64,000 nucleotides of DNA from assembly GCA_028822935.1 (NCBI GenBank), contig JAPKCM010000012.1:1-64000 (forward strand). Direction: 5' to 3'. Shown one piece after another: positions 1 to 7,859 of the stretch. The position numbers and the translations under genes are program-made. The notes under the pieces were generated by a model. It was not told where the DNA came from. It did not search any database and saw only the letters and a list, made by a program, of their open reading frames with translations. The DNA is from Akkermansiaceae bacterium. GTDB lineage: Bacteria > Verrucomicrobiota > Verrucomicrobiia > Verrucomicrobiales > Akkermansiaceae. Positions within the stretch are counted from its first letter, which is position 1. Each line of letters begins with the position of its first letter.

Positions 1-24
1 GGCGGAAGGCGGAAGGCGGAAGGC
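1..24. repeat. Short tandem repeat, unit GGCGGAA
   Basis: Just over three head-to-tail copies of the heptamer GGCGGAA open the window. The array is too short and has no spacers, so it is not a CRISPR. GGCGGAAG-like words also occur in other gaps of this window, so it may be part of a degenerate intergenic repeat. The true start may lie outside the window. Confidence 0.6.
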
Positions 25-63
25 ACACACCCGATTAGCGGCTACAGCTACCTTCAACTCTAG

Positions 64-372
64 ATCATTGGTGACGACCCACGGGCAGATTGCACGGAAA
101 TCCCAGCCGTCCCCATCGCAACCTTCGCACCGGATAAAATGACCATCATCGAACTCCCCAGCGGGAACTACGCCTTCAGATTCATTTTCTCCGACACCTA
201 CTTCTCCTCCTTTTAATTTAATGTGAAAGACACCGCCACACTCATGAATTTTCAATCTTTGACCACAGGTATCCCAGTAAGCGTAGGCGTGGATACCTAT
301 CAAATCGACCTTGGCAGCGCCGCTTCATCCCTCCCTGCTAACTTTTTCCGCATGTTCATGTCACTTCCCTAA
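64..372 (+). pseudogene. Decayed 3' end of a secreted protein gene
   Basis: One frame reads as protein-like text from about 64 to the TAA at 370-372, but TAG at 61-63 and TAA at 214-216 interrupt it and no start codon with a ribosome site is visible. The last residues, PANFFRMFMSLP, resemble the C-terminal FFR/FYR ending of many verrucomicrobial exported proteins, and the preceding stretch is beta-rich. I read this as the remnant of the tail domain of a large exported protein. The parent family cannot be named from what is left. Non-coding sequence with chance open frames is the alternative. Confidence 0.4.
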
Positions 373-465
373 GTTGGGGATGAATCGACTTCTCGATTCT
401 CGGAATAATTGTGGCCGAATTGACATCGTGTCGTAGATGCATTGTTCGACTAAAAATCAGACACC

Positions 466-1974
466 CTATTTTGCTTTTCCTTTTTTCTTAATCTTTGCCG
501 GTTTGGCCTCGGCAATTTTCTTGGCAGAAGCCGGAAGATGCCGATCAAAAAGCGTAATGTATTTTTCATAGCCCTTCCCCTTTACCACCTCTTTCTTCCA
601 ATGCACCAGTTGCCCATCATACGTCTCGCGTAACATCGCCAAAATTTTCGACTGATCATCGAGCGCGACTAGATTGGTCAGTTCCTCAGGATCGTTTTTG
701 AGGTCGAATAATTCCTCTGCAGGTTTCATCTCCTCGTCTTCATACCACCAATAGGTGTATTTCAATTCCTTGGTTACAATGCTCATGCACGTCGTCGGAG
801 CAGGAGGAAAGGTATTCATGAGCGCCAAATGGGAGTGACCGCCCTTTCCCGGGTTCTTCAAAAGAGGAAGGAGGCTTTTGCCATCTGTTCCCTCCACCGG
901 CTCCAGTTCGGCCAGATCTATCATGGTGGGAGCGAAGTCGATGTTTCCCGTCAGCTGACCACAACGAATCTGGCGGCCTGAATTCTTACTACGCGGATCA
1001 AAAATAATTAGCGGCACCCGGGAGGATTCCTCCATCGGGAGCACCTTAGATCCGTATCCGTGTGAGCCACAGATGAAACCGTTGTCGCTCGTATAAATGA
1101 TGACGGTATTGTCACTGACACCTTGAGCCTTGAGCTCTTTACGAATCATTCCCAGAGCCACGTCGATGGCGTAGATCTGCTGGTAGTAGACCGCCATGAC
1201 CGCGTCATATTTCGTGTCGTATCCCCATTCGTGATGACGGACAAACTGACGACCCTGTTTGCTCTGAGCCGAGAGATGCTCGCCGTATCTCCGACCATAA
1301 TTCGAGGGCTTCAGAAACGTCTTCCCCTTGTAAACGTGATCGAACTTAGGATCAGGAGTGGTCGGTCGATGCGGTGCTTTAAAGCTGATCGAAAGACAAA
1401 AGGGCTTCTCTTGTTTCACCGACTCCTTGATGACATTCCGCCCAAATTCCCCATACGAGAGAGTCGAATGAGGAAACTCCTTGGCGTAATCCTTCATCAA
1501 GGGATTCTGCGCGGTCTTGTAATTACTCTGACCTTTAGCCCCGCCATAAAGATCGAAGTCATTTTCGCAAATCCCCTTTCCATCGACCACGATCCCGAAC
1601 TTCCCGGCAAAAGCCGTCAGGTATCCGGCCTCGCGAAGCTTCATCGGGTAGGATTTTTCCCAAAGCTCGGGACTGAGATTGCCGTGAACGAAATTGCAGC
1701 CCGTCTTATATTCATATCTCCCCGTGAAAACATTCGCCCGACTCCCCATGCAAATTGCGGTGGTGACATAGTGCCGATCAAAGATCATCCCGTCGCGTCC
1801 GAGCTGGTCCATGTTCGGAGTCAGCACATCCTTGTTGCCATAACAACCCACTGAATAGGTGCTCTGGTCGTCTGCCATCAGGTAGACGATATTGGGTCGG
1901 GGAGCAGGATCCTGCTTGGCCTCGTCGGCCAAGCATGGGTGAGAAAAAACAGCCAAAAAGAGAAAATTTTTCAT
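466..1974 (-). CDS. Secreted sulfatase, S1 family
   Basis: 502 aa. Residues 1-16 look like a signal peptide ([16 protein letters not shown]), so the enzyme probably acts in the periplasm or outside the cell, removing sulfate from polysaccharides or other sulfate esters. The metal-binding start [10 protein letters not shown] (about residues 28-37) and the late motif YTSDNGF are typical of type I sulfatases. The site converted to formylglycine reads C75-M-G-S-R, with Gly where CxPSR/CxASR is usual; this may be a subfamily trait or may affect maturation. Length is normal for iduronate-2-sulfatase-like members. The C-terminus is Lys-rich. No neighbour forms an operon with it and no maturase gene is in the window. 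The substrate cannot be told from sequence. Confidence 0.88.
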   Translation of the reverse strand: MKNFLFLAVFSHPCLADEAKQDPAPRPNIVYLMADDQSTYSVGCYGNKDVLTPNMDQLGRDGMIFDRHYVTTAICMGSRANVFTGRYEYKTGCNFVHGNLSPELWEKSYPMKLREAGYLTAFAGKFGIVVDGKGICENDFDLYGGAKGQSNYKTAQNPLMKDYAKEFPHSTLSYGEFGRNVIKESVKQEKPFCLSISFKAPHRPTTPDPKFDHVYKGKTFLKPSNYGRRYGEHLSAQSKQGRQFVRHHEWGYDTKYDAVMAVYYQQIYAIDVALGMIRKELKAQGVSDNTVIIYTSDNGFICGSHGYGSKVLPMEESSRVPLIIFDPRSKNSGRQIRCGQLTGNIDFAPTMIDLAELEPVEGTDGKSLLPLLKNPGKGGHSHLALMNTFPPAPTTCMSIVTKELKYTYWWYEDEEMKPAEELFDLKNDPEELTNLVALDDQSKILAMLRETYDGQLVHWKKEVVKGKGYEKYITLFDRHLPASAKKIAEAKPAKIKKKGKAK

Positions 1975-2046
1975 GAAAATGTCTCCTGCTTTGTCGCAGG
2001 TTCACTAAAGTCCGCCAAGCTACTTTTGCGCTTCCTCGTGAGATTC

Positions 2047-2145
2047 CTACCAGCGTTCAGCGACCGCCTTCAAAAAGCGGAAACGACCCTCGGCAGCATC
2101 TTCACGCAAGCAAACGAGGAATTCTTCGAGCCCACCCTCGCGCAT
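2047..2145 (-). CDS. Possible 32-residue ORF
   Basis: A short frame (MREGGLEEFLVCLREDAAEG..., ending AERW) starts 3 bases after a perfect hairpin that contains a GGAGGAG ribosome site. The amino-acid composition looks like a real amphipathic helix protein, and the open frame continues upstream without a stop for about 30 codons. I do not recognise it. It may be a small protein, the remnant of a longer gene, or chance. Confidence 0.25.
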   Translation of the reverse strand: MREGGLEEFLVCLREDAAEGRFRFLKAVAERW

Positions 2146-2148
2146 GCG

Positions 2149-2173
2149 CCGATCTCCTCCCGTTGGAGATCGG
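2149..2173 (-). promoter_or_regulatory. Hairpin overlapping a ribosome binding site
   Basis: CCGATCTCC and GGAGATCGG are perfect 9-bp arms around a 7-base loop. On the minus strand the right arm holds the GGAGG of the ribosome site of the small ORF at 2047-2145, so folding would hide it. A related hairpin (34796-34815) sits just before another start codon. It could be a translational control element or a copy of a dispersed repeat. Confidence 0.4.
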
Positions 2174-2372
2174 GATTTTGATCTTTCGTTGAGATCAGAA
2201 GGGGAAGATCTACATCGATTTAATCAATGTTGTGCTTCCCTTAATTGTATTTTGGGAAATTGCAGACTCCTCCTAAGAGTTGTGACTGTTTGAGAGCCAC
2301 TTCGGGTGGCCTGCAACAAATCTCACCAGAGCTATCTCAAACCACTTAGCCAAAAACCAAAAAAAGATAACA

Positions 2373-2633
2373 ATGAAAAAGCACTTAATCACCCAAGCCA
2401 TCGTCCTTACCGGCATCAGCCTCTTTACGACGGGATGTGTCTCGCCCCGACAAACAGCGACGGCGGGGGCGGTGGTGGGACGCGTGATTGCCATACCTCT
2501 CGGCTTCGCATTCTCCACCCTGAATGAAACTGGCCTCCAGACCGTGGACATCGTGGAAGAGAATCCCCGATACGACAAGGAATTGAATAGCTCACAAAAA
2601 AAAGGCGAGCCCTGGTATGGCCTTGAGCAATAG
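2373..2633 (+). CDS. Small lipoprotein, unknown function
   Basis: 86 aa. A positively charged start (MKKH), a hydrophobic stretch and the lipobox FTTGC (Cys at residue 22) mark a lipoprotein, probably anchored in the outer membrane. A glycine/alanine-rich segment (TAGAVVGRVIAIPLGFAF) follows and may insert in or lie on a membrane; the rest is polar. No known domain is recognised. The approximately 400-base gap upstream holds a possible 5' hairpin near 2293-2310 (GCCAC/GTGGC) and an A-rich stretch in place of a strong Shine-Dalgarno sequence. Confidence 0.65.
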   Translation: MKKHLITQAIVLTGISLFTTGCVSPRQTATAGAVVGRVIAIPLGFAFSTLNETGLQTVDIVEENPRYDKELNSSQKKGEPWYGLEQ

Positions 2634-2738
2634 AACCGTCCCCTGTTCTTCGAGTCAGTCGTTCGTAATACGGGGTCACCAAGACGCCTGAGACATGAAT
2701 CCTGCGTGAGTCGACGCGAGTGAACCCGACCATTCAGC

Positions 2739-2990
2739 CTAGGGTCGCTTTTTCTTCTTCGGCGGCATTTCACCATCCTCCACCCGATAAAAAACGTTCT
2801 TCCAGATCGCCAAATTTCTCGGATTCTTCGGGTCAAATTTCAAATCCAAGAGATTCAAATCTCCCTCTGCATCGAAGTCATCGTGACAATCATAACAATG
2901 TTGCTCCAAAAACGGCTCCAGTTGCGCACGCACGTCACCAAAAGCCGCTCCCACAAGGGCGGCGAAAATCAACAAGGAGCGAACGATCAT
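2739..2990 (-). CDS. Truncated planctomycete-type cytochrome c domain protein
   Basis: 83 aa from ATG at 2990 (an in-frame ATG at 3002 would add four residues). Signal peptide MIVRSLLIFAALVGAAFG, then a haem-binding C-Y-D-C-H motif and the stretch ending VEDGEMPPKKKKRP. This matches the N-terminal cytochrome-like domain (PF07635 type) that normally begins proteins of 700-1000 residues with DUF1592-like modules. Here a TAG follows directly after the KKKKRP segment, and the next codons in frame do not resemble the usual continuation. Most likely a truncated relic; a free-standing small exported cytochrome is possible. The strand, position and divergence from the hydrolase at 3068 suggest its own promoter. 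Confidence 0.55.
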   Translation of the reverse strand: MIVRSLLIFAALVGAAFGDVRAQLEPFLEQHCYDCHDDFDAEGDLNLLDLKFDPKNPRNLAIWKNVFYRVEDGEMPPKKKKRP

Positions 2991-3067
2991 AGGCGGAACC
3001 AACTACGAAATGTCTCCGCCAAAAAATTCATGCAATTCTTCACCTAAAACAACATAGAATTTTTCTC

Positions 3068-3931
3068 ATGCTCCTCCGAATCCTCAACCTCCTCCTGACG
3101 ACCATCGTGATCCATGCCGAGCCGCTGAAACTCCCCGCAACCTCAATCGGACACCCCGCAGCAGGCAAGCGTGTCGCCGCCACTCCCTCCGAATACCAGA
3201 GGACCAAGGTCCACCACATGCTTTACCTTCCCTCTGACTGGGAAGCAGGGAAATCCTACCCCCTCATCGTCGAGTTCACCGGTAACTACTCCCCCGCATC
3301 CGGCTCTACCGGCGAAGTAAAAGACGCCGCCCTCGGCTTCGGCCTCACCGGAGGCAAAGCGATCTGGCTCACCCTCCCCTATATTTCAAAAGACGGCCTC
3401 AAAAACGAAGTCACCTGGTGGGGCAATACCCAGGCCACCATCGACTACGCCCTCAAAAACGTCCCGCGCGTCTGCCAGCAATTCGGGGCTGACCCCAAAC
3501 GCATCATCCTCTGCGGCTTCTCCCGCGGCGCCATCGGCGTAAGCTACCTCGGCCTCCACAACGACAATATCTCCAAGCTCTGGTCCGGCTTCGTCACCCA
3601 CGACCACTTCGACGGCGTCAGACAATGGCGCAAGCCCTGGGGTTCCCCCCTCGCCAAGTATCAAAAGGAAGCCACCGCACGCCTCTCCCGCCTCAACGGC
3701 CGCCCCGTCCTCATCTGCCAAAACAACTCCACCAAGGAAACCCGCAACTTCCTCTCGGGACGAATCCCCCTGCAAAACGTCACCTTCCTCGACATTCCCA
3801 TCTCAACGATCTTCCCCCCTTTCCCCAATCCCATCGCCCCACACCCACACACCGACCGCTGGCCCCTCCTCCCCTCACCCGCCCGTGACACCGCTCGCCA
3901 GTGGTTTCAAAAGGCCACTCAGACAAAGTAA
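3068..3931 (+). CDS. Secreted alpha/beta hydrolase
   Basis: 287 aa. Signal peptide about residues 1-17 (MLLRILNLLLTTIVIHA). A nucleophile elbow G-F-S-R-G (GxSxG) lies near residue 150 and follows the strand KRIILC, as in alpha/beta-hydrolase esterases. A histidine in APHPHTDRW near the C-terminus is a candidate catalytic His. The middle (LPSDWEAGKSYPLIVEF) resembles exported esterases and feruloyl/acetyl-esterase-like proteins of polysaccharide degraders. Substrate unknown. The 3' end overlaps, in another frame, the start of a broken glycoside hydrolase frame (see 3901-4130), so the locus may once have been a carbohydrate-use cluster. Confidence 0.75.
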   Translation: MLLRILNLLLTTIVIHAEPLKLPATSIGHPAAGKRVAATPSEYQRTKVHHMLYLPSDWEAGKSYPLIVEFTGNYSPASGSTGEVKDAALGFGLTGGKAIWLTLPYISKDGLKNEVTWWGNTQATIDYALKNVPRVCQQFGADPKRIILCGFSRGAIGVSYLGLHNDNISKLWSGFVTHDHFDGVRQWRKPWGSPLAKYQKEATARLSRLNGRPVLICQNNSTKETRNFLSGRIPLQNVTFLDIPISTIFPPFPNPIAPHPHTDRWPLLPSPARDTARQWFQKATQTK

Positions 3932-4130
3932 TCCTCTCTTTCCTCCTTCTCATCCTCCTGTTCCTCCCCCTCGTCCTCAGGGCTGCATCACTCCGGCAGA
4001 CCACCGCTTTCTCCTCCGAAAACGGCGTTTCCAAAAACGGCACCCAAACCGACAAAGGCGGCTACTACTCCGGCGGGATCGCTTGGTATCGTAAAACCTT
4101 CACAACGCTAGTAAGCGATGCACTGGGCCT
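3901..4130 (+). pseudogene. N-terminal remnant of a GH2 glycoside hydrolase
   Basis: The frame has a hydrophobic signal-like segment (VILSFLLLILLFLPLVLRA) and then reads TDKGGYYSGGIAWYRKTFT, close to the GGYxPGGIGWYRKTF signature of the N-terminal sugar-binding domain of family 2 beta-galactosidases. Similarity stops about 4113. The frame then runs antisense through the metallo-hydrolase gene that ends at 4129. About 60 of the usual 700-900 residues are left, so this is a deletion relic. Confidence 0.45.
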
Positions 4131-4944
4131 AACCTCCAAAAAGCTCCCCGTAAAAAGCCGGATCAAGGGGCGGAATGAGACTTTGCCATACGGTCACTTC
4201 GTCCTGATCCGCACAACAAAGCTCCAGTTCGCAATCGCCGCCAATTCGTCCTCGCACCACTTCGATGGCAACCTCCGGCGTATTGCAGTCGCTGCTGAGA
4301 TGCCCCAAGATCACCGTCTTCAACCCTTCGGGAACGAGCTCCGCAATCAAATCCGCTGCCTGCTCATTCGAAAGGTGACCGTGTTGCGATGAAATTCGCT
4401 GCTTGGTGCTAAAAGGACGTTTGGTGTCCGCCTCCAGAAGCTTCCATTCGTAGTTCGCTTCCAGAACCAAACCTTCGACCCCTTTCAAGGCATTCAGCAC
4501 TCCGGTATCGACATGACCAAGATCAGTCGCCACCCCCATTTTTCTGTCCCCATTGGAAATGACATAACCCACCGGCTCCACCGCATCGTGAGGGAGCGCG
4601 AAAGTCTCCAAATCGAAGCCCTCCCAAGTAAACCGCTGCCCACTCTCAAAGGAGACCCATTCGGCCGGCTGCCGAAGTCCTTCCTGGACCACTCGGGCCG
4701 TCATGATGCTCGCAACCAGCGGCACCTTCCACTTCGTTAAAAAAACGTCGAGCCCACGAACGTGATCTCCGTGCTCGTGAGTCAGAAGAATTCCCGTTAG
4801 CGAGCCCGGCGATACACCCAGCGCTTCCAGCCGGAGACACAGTTGTTTCGAACTCAATCCAGCATCCACCAGGAGATACTTTCCCTCGCTCTCCACAAGG
4901 GTCGCATTTCCTCCACTTCCACTACCAAGAACCGCGAATCGCAT
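4129..4944 (-). CDS. MBL-fold metal-dependent hydrolase, WalJ/YycJ-like
   Basis: 271 aa from the ATG at 4944, where the conserved start MRFAVLGSGSGGNATLVE begins; an ATG at 4974 would add ten residues lacking family similarity. The zinc-binding motif T-H-E-H-G-D-H (residues about 61-67) and later histidines (FALPHDAV, GHLSSDCN) define a metallo-beta-lactamase fold. The overall pattern (SGSGGN, DAG, HEHGDH, SNGDRKMGVATDLGH) is that of the cytoplasmic YycJ/WalJ family, linked in Firmicutes to cell-wall control and to nuclease-like activity. Cytoplasmic, no signal peptide. It stands alone between oppositely oriented genes. Confidence 0.82.
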   Translation of the reverse strand: MRFAVLGSGSGGNATLVESEGKYLLVDAGLSSKQLCLRLEALGVSPGSLTGILLTHEHGDHVRGLDVFLTKWKVPLVASIMTARVVQEGLRQPAEWVSFESGQRFTWEGFDLETFALPHDAVEPVGYVISNGDRKMGVATDLGHVDTGVLNALKGVEGLVLEANYEWKLLEADTKRPFSTKQRISSQHGHLSNEQAADLIAELVPEGLKTVILGHLSSDCNTPEVAIEVVRGRIGGDCELELCCADQDEVTVWQSLIPPLDPAFYGELFGG

Positions 4945-5086
4945 CTGGCCCCAGAAATGCCTCAATTCCGACATCGAAGCAAACTATTCAAAAAATTGCC
5001 CTAAACCACTGGACGGACCACAGCATGACATTTATGGGCAGTTTGCCTCAGTCACACCATGTCGTAAAAAAAACACTTTTCCTATC

Positions 5087-6745
5087 ATGTCCTTTCTACC
5101 ACAAGAATTCGCTCATCCCTACGAGATCAATCCAGATTACTCGAAAAGCGTCGCTTATTTCTCCTCCGAATTCGCCATCGATCAAAGCCTCAAGATTTAC
5201 TCGGGAGGTCTCGGATTCCTCGCCGGATCCCACATGCGCTCTGCCCATGACCTAAAGCAAAACATGATCGGTATCGGAATTCTCTGGTCCTATGGATACT
5301 ACAATCAGGTCCGCGGCGAGGATCGCCAAATGGCCGTTGCTCTCCGCCGAAAGGCTCCTCATTTCCTCCGCGACACTGGGGTGAAATTCTCAATCCAGAT
5401 CGAAAATAAAGAAGTCTGGGTCAAAGCCAAGTATCTTTCAGCCGACACCTTCGGAACTTGCCCAATGTTCTTCCTCACGACCGACTTCGAGGACAACGAT
5501 GACCACGCCCGCGCCATCTCCCGCTGTCTCTACGACGACGACCATAAGATGCGCATCGCTCAATACATGCTTCTTGGCATCGGCGGGGCCAAGCTCCTCG
5601 ACGAACTCAATTGCGCCCCGGAGATCTACCACCTCAATGAAGCCCACGCCCTCTCGGCAGCCTTCTACCTCAAGTCAAAAGGAGATGATAAGGAAAGCCT
5701 CAAGAAGAAGCTCATCTTCACCACCCACACCCCAGAAGCCGCCGGTAACGAAAGACACGATTTCAACGAACTCGTCCGCTTCGGTTTCTTCTCCGGCGCC
5801 GACCGCCACCAAGTCCAGGAGTTCACCGATATCCACAATGATTCCTTCTCCCATTCCCTCGCGGCCCTTCGCCTCGCCCGAATTTCCAATGGCGTCTCCA
5901 AGCTTCATGGCGAGGTTTCCCGTGAAATGTGGGGCGTCTACCCGGACATTTGTGAGATCACGCACATCACAAACTCTCAGAACAAGAAATATTGGGCCGA
6001 CCGCAAGCTCGAGGTGGCCCGATTGAAATCCGACAAAGAAACGATCGCGCTTCGCAAAAAGAAACTCAAAGCAGACCTCTTCCGAACCGTCGCCGACCAA
6101 ACAGGAAAAATCTTCGATCCCGAAGTCCTCACAGTTGTTTGGGCACGACGTTTCGCAGGCTACAAACGAGCCGATCTCATCGCAAACGATCTAGAACGTT
6201 TTTCCGCGCTCCTCGCCGACCACCAGCGCCCGATCCAGATCATCTGGGCCGGAAAGCCCTACCCTTACGATTACGGTGCCATCGAAACCTTCAATCATCT
6301 CATTGAGGTCACCAAGCCCTTCGCGAACGCCACCGTCCTTGTCGGTTACGAACTCGATCTCTCACGCCTCATGAAAGCGGGTTCCGACGTTTGGCTCAAT
6401 AACCCCGTCGTCACCCGTGAGGCTTCCGGAACCTCTGGCATGACCGCTTCCATGAATGCTTCGGTCAACTTCTCAACCTATGATGGCTGGGTCTGCGAAT
6501 ACGCAAAAGACGGCGAAAACTCCTTCATCGTTCCGCCGGCAGATCCCAACTGCTCACCAGAAGCGCGCGATCAGCATGACTTGGACGCCCTCTACCACAT
6601 CCTCGATCATAAAATTAAGCCTCTCTACTACGATAACCCCGATGGCTGGGGCGACATGGTCCTCAACTCAATGAACGACGTCGCCCCCTTCTTTGACTCC
6701 GATCGCATGGCAGACGAGTACTACACCAAACTCTTCAACGCATAG
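5087..6745 (+). CDS. GT35 alpha-glucan phosphorylase-like enzyme lacking the PLP lysine
   Basis: 552 aa, cytoplasmic. The sequence is alpha-glucan-phosphorylase-like throughout: SVAYFSSEFAI near residue 22, IYSGGLGFLAGSHMRSA, TTHTPEAAGNERHDF, RRFAGYKRADLI, and EASGTSGM near residue 445. In active phosphorylases the last motif continues with the lysine that binds pyridoxal phosphate (GTGNMK or GTSGMK). Here residue 453 is Thr (GMTASMNAS). Proteins of the same length with GMTA occur, as I recall, in Bacteroidetes, so this is probably a subfamily trait rather than damage. It may be a glycosyltransferase or a glucan-binding protein rather than a true phosphorylase. Glycogen synthase is encoded at 45.9 kb. 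A strong terminator follows. Confidence 0.85.
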   Translation: MSFLPQEFAHPYEINPDYSKSVAYFSSEFAIDQSLKIYSGGLGFLAGSHMRSAHDLKQNMIGIGILWSYGYYNQVRGEDRQMAVALRRKAPHFLRDTGVKFSIQIENKEVWVKAKYLSADTFGTCPMFFLTTDFEDNDDHARAISRCLYDDDHKMRIAQYMLLGIGGAKLLDELNCAPEIYHLNEAHALSAAFYLKSKGDDKESLKKKLIFTTHTPEAAGNERHDFNELVRFGFFSGADRHQVQEFTDIHNDSFSHSLAALRLARISNGVSKLHGEVSREMWGVYPDICEITHITNSQNKKYWADRKLEVARLKSDKETIALRKKKLKADLFRTVADQTGKIFDPEVLTVVWARRFAGYKRADLIANDLERFSALLADHQRPIQIIWAGKPYPYDYGAIETFNHLIEVTKPFANATVLVGYELDLSRLMKAGSDVWLNNPVVTREASGTSGMTASMNASVNFSTYDGWVCEYAKDGENSFIVPPADPNCSPEARDQHDLDALYHILDHKIKPLYYDNPDGWGDMVLNSMNDVAPFFDSDRMADEYYTKLFNA

Positions 6746-6762
6746 ATCGTAGATCCCTTCAC

Positions 6763-6799
6763 AAAAAAGCGGAGTTCCCCATGGAGCTCCGCTTTTTTT
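6763..6799. terminator. Bidirectional intrinsic terminator
   Basis: AAGCGGAG and CTCCGCTT arms with a short middle, flanked by A6 on the left and T7 on the right. It lies between convergent genes (GT35 enzyme and DUF4250 protein) and can serve both. Confidence 0.85.
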
Positions 6800-6810
6800 G
6801 TCCCGTATCC

Positions 6811-6999
6811 CTACCGAAATGTCTTTTGATCCTCTACAAAGTGATAATCGGCATCAGCAAGCCTCGCCACCAAGGCCCTCTCCTCCAGCCCGTGGGTTTT
6901 GCATAGATCCTCGAGAGAACTCGCATTATTCCTTAGCTCCGTATTCACCAAGCCCACCAGCAAATGCGGATCCATCGTTTCAAATGACGTCAATTTCAC
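6811..6999 (-). CDS. DUF4250 family small protein
   Basis: 62 aa if started at GTG 6999; an ATG at 7044 would give 77 aa. The core (FETMDPHLLVGLVNTELRNN, then LEDLCKTHGLEERALVARL and a closing YHF-EDQKTFR) fits the DUF4250 pattern (F..MDP..L...VN.KLRD...L.EL...). Family members begin a few residues before the MDP, which favours the GTG, though its GGTGGAG ribosome site is very close (2 bases). Function unknown; the fold resembles a small helical DNA-binding-like domain. Cytoplasmic. It diverges from the L31 gene. Confidence 0.7.
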   Translation of the reverse strand: MKLTSFETMDPHLLVGLVNTELRNNASSLEDLCKTHGLEERALVARLADADYHFVEDQKTFR

Positions 7000-7081
7000 A
7001 ACTCCACCGTTCCCGAACTGCAAAAAACTGTCAATCGCCTTCATTTCAATCCCGGAATCACTTTTTGAGGTCCAAATCCCA

Positions 7082-7110
7082 TTGACAGCTGGGCCATTTT
7101 AGGGAATGAC
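7082..7110 (+). promoter_or_regulatory. Candidate promoter of the L31 gene
   Basis: A perfect TTGACA (7082-7087) sits 72 bases before the L31 start. The -10 is weak: AATGAC at a 17-base spacing, or ATTTTA slightly closer. No Zur-type palindrome is seen, although type B L31 genes are often Zur-controlled. Confidence 0.35.
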
Positions 7111-7158
7111 CCCGTCTGCGGCGTCGGAAATGTCGCAACCCCAATCTTAGGGAATCCC

Positions 7159-7431
7159 ATGAAAAAAGATATTCATCCAGTTTACAACCGGGTCGCGTTC
7201 CAGGACATGACCACGGGAAAACGCTACTTAACCCGCTCGACGGCCAAGTCTTCCAAGACTGAGGAGATCGACGGAGTAGAGCACTTTATTATCTCCGTTG
7301 GTCTCACGGCAGATTCTCACCCCTTCTACACGGGTCAGAATCAGTTTGTCGACACCGAAGGACGCATCGACAAGTTCCAAAAGCGTTTTGGATCTGTGCG
7401 TCGCGCGAAGAAGCCTACCCGCTCTGCGTAG
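7159..7431 (+). CDS. rpmE2: 50S ribosomal protein L31, type B
   Basis: 90 aa. Starts MKKDIHPVYNRVAFQDMTTG, with SSKTEEIDG and the closing HPFYTGQNQFVDTEGR...KFQKRFG typical of L31. The zinc-binding cysteines of type A are absent, so this is the zinc-independent type B form. It binds the large ribosomal subunit at the central protuberance. AGGGA upstream of ATG is the ribosome site. In many bacteria type B replaces type A under zinc shortage; whether a second L31 exists is not visible here. Transcribed alone, with its own terminator. Confidence 0.95.
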   Translation: MKKDIHPVYNRVAFQDMTTGKRYLTRSTAKSSKTEEIDGVEHFIISVGLTADSHPFYTGQNQFVDTEGRIDKFQKRFGSVRRAKKPTRSA

Positions 7432-7463
7432 ACCGCACCCCCTGGACATCTTTTCCAGTTTTT

Positions 7464-7497
7464 CAAAAGGCGATCCTTTCCCGGGTCGTCTTTTTTG
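7464..7497 (+). terminator. Intrinsic terminator after L31
   Basis: GGCGATCC pairs with GGGTCGTC (8 bp, two G-U pairs) around a short loop, followed by T6. Confidence 0.75.
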
Positions 7498-7515
7498 TGT
7501 TCACTAATCACTGTT

Positions 7516-7767
7516 ATGGATGAGATCGTCGTCGCACTTCTTCCCGCCATCGAGGACCAACTCGCTTCGCCTGAAACAGCTTATGTGAAGGAAGCTTTCG
7601 AGCGCCTTATCTCCGACTCCGAAATCGACGATGAAGAGGCCCGGCACATGATCGCCTTTTGTCTCGCCGACGAAGTTGAGACCATGGAAAATGAAGATCG
7701 GCAGTTCAATGCCGACCGGTATCAAATGCTCCTCAATCTTCTCCCTGCCCTTCCGGAAGGACGATGA
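7516..7767 (+). CDS. Small acidic protein, unknown function
   Basis: 83 aa from ATG 7516 (MDEIVVALLPAIEDQL); the longer frame from 7495 runs through the terminator T-tract and is unlikely. Predicted all-helical and acidic, with the conserved-looking segment TAYVKEAFERLISDSEIDDE and then ARHMIAFCLADE. Similar 'TxYVKExxxRL...G/D.xxEEA..LIA..LA.E' proteins occur in many bacteria without known function. Cytoplasmic. Confidence 0.65.
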   Translation: MDEIVVALLPAIEDQLASPETAYVKEAFERLISDSEIDDEEARHMIAFCLADEVETMENEDRQFNADRYQMLLNLLPALPEGR

Positions 7768-7859
7768 TTACAAAGAGCATCACAAATTCTCATCACTCGC
7801 GCAAATAGATGGACCCCTTGGTCTCGTTATAGGAGTAAGAACAACCTCCTTTAAACACT

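Noticed and set aside
1-24. Tandem GGCGGAA array as a possible CRISPR
   Set aside because: Units are contiguous with no spacers and only three copies are present.
2273-2836. 187-residue minus-strand frame across the lipoprotein and cytochrome-like genes
   Set aside because: Arg/Ser-rich composition, no ribosome site and overlap with two better genes in other frames.
5499-6026. Ser/Thr/Pro-rich 175-residue frame inside the GT35 gene
   Set aside because: Third-frame shadow of a well conserved enzyme.
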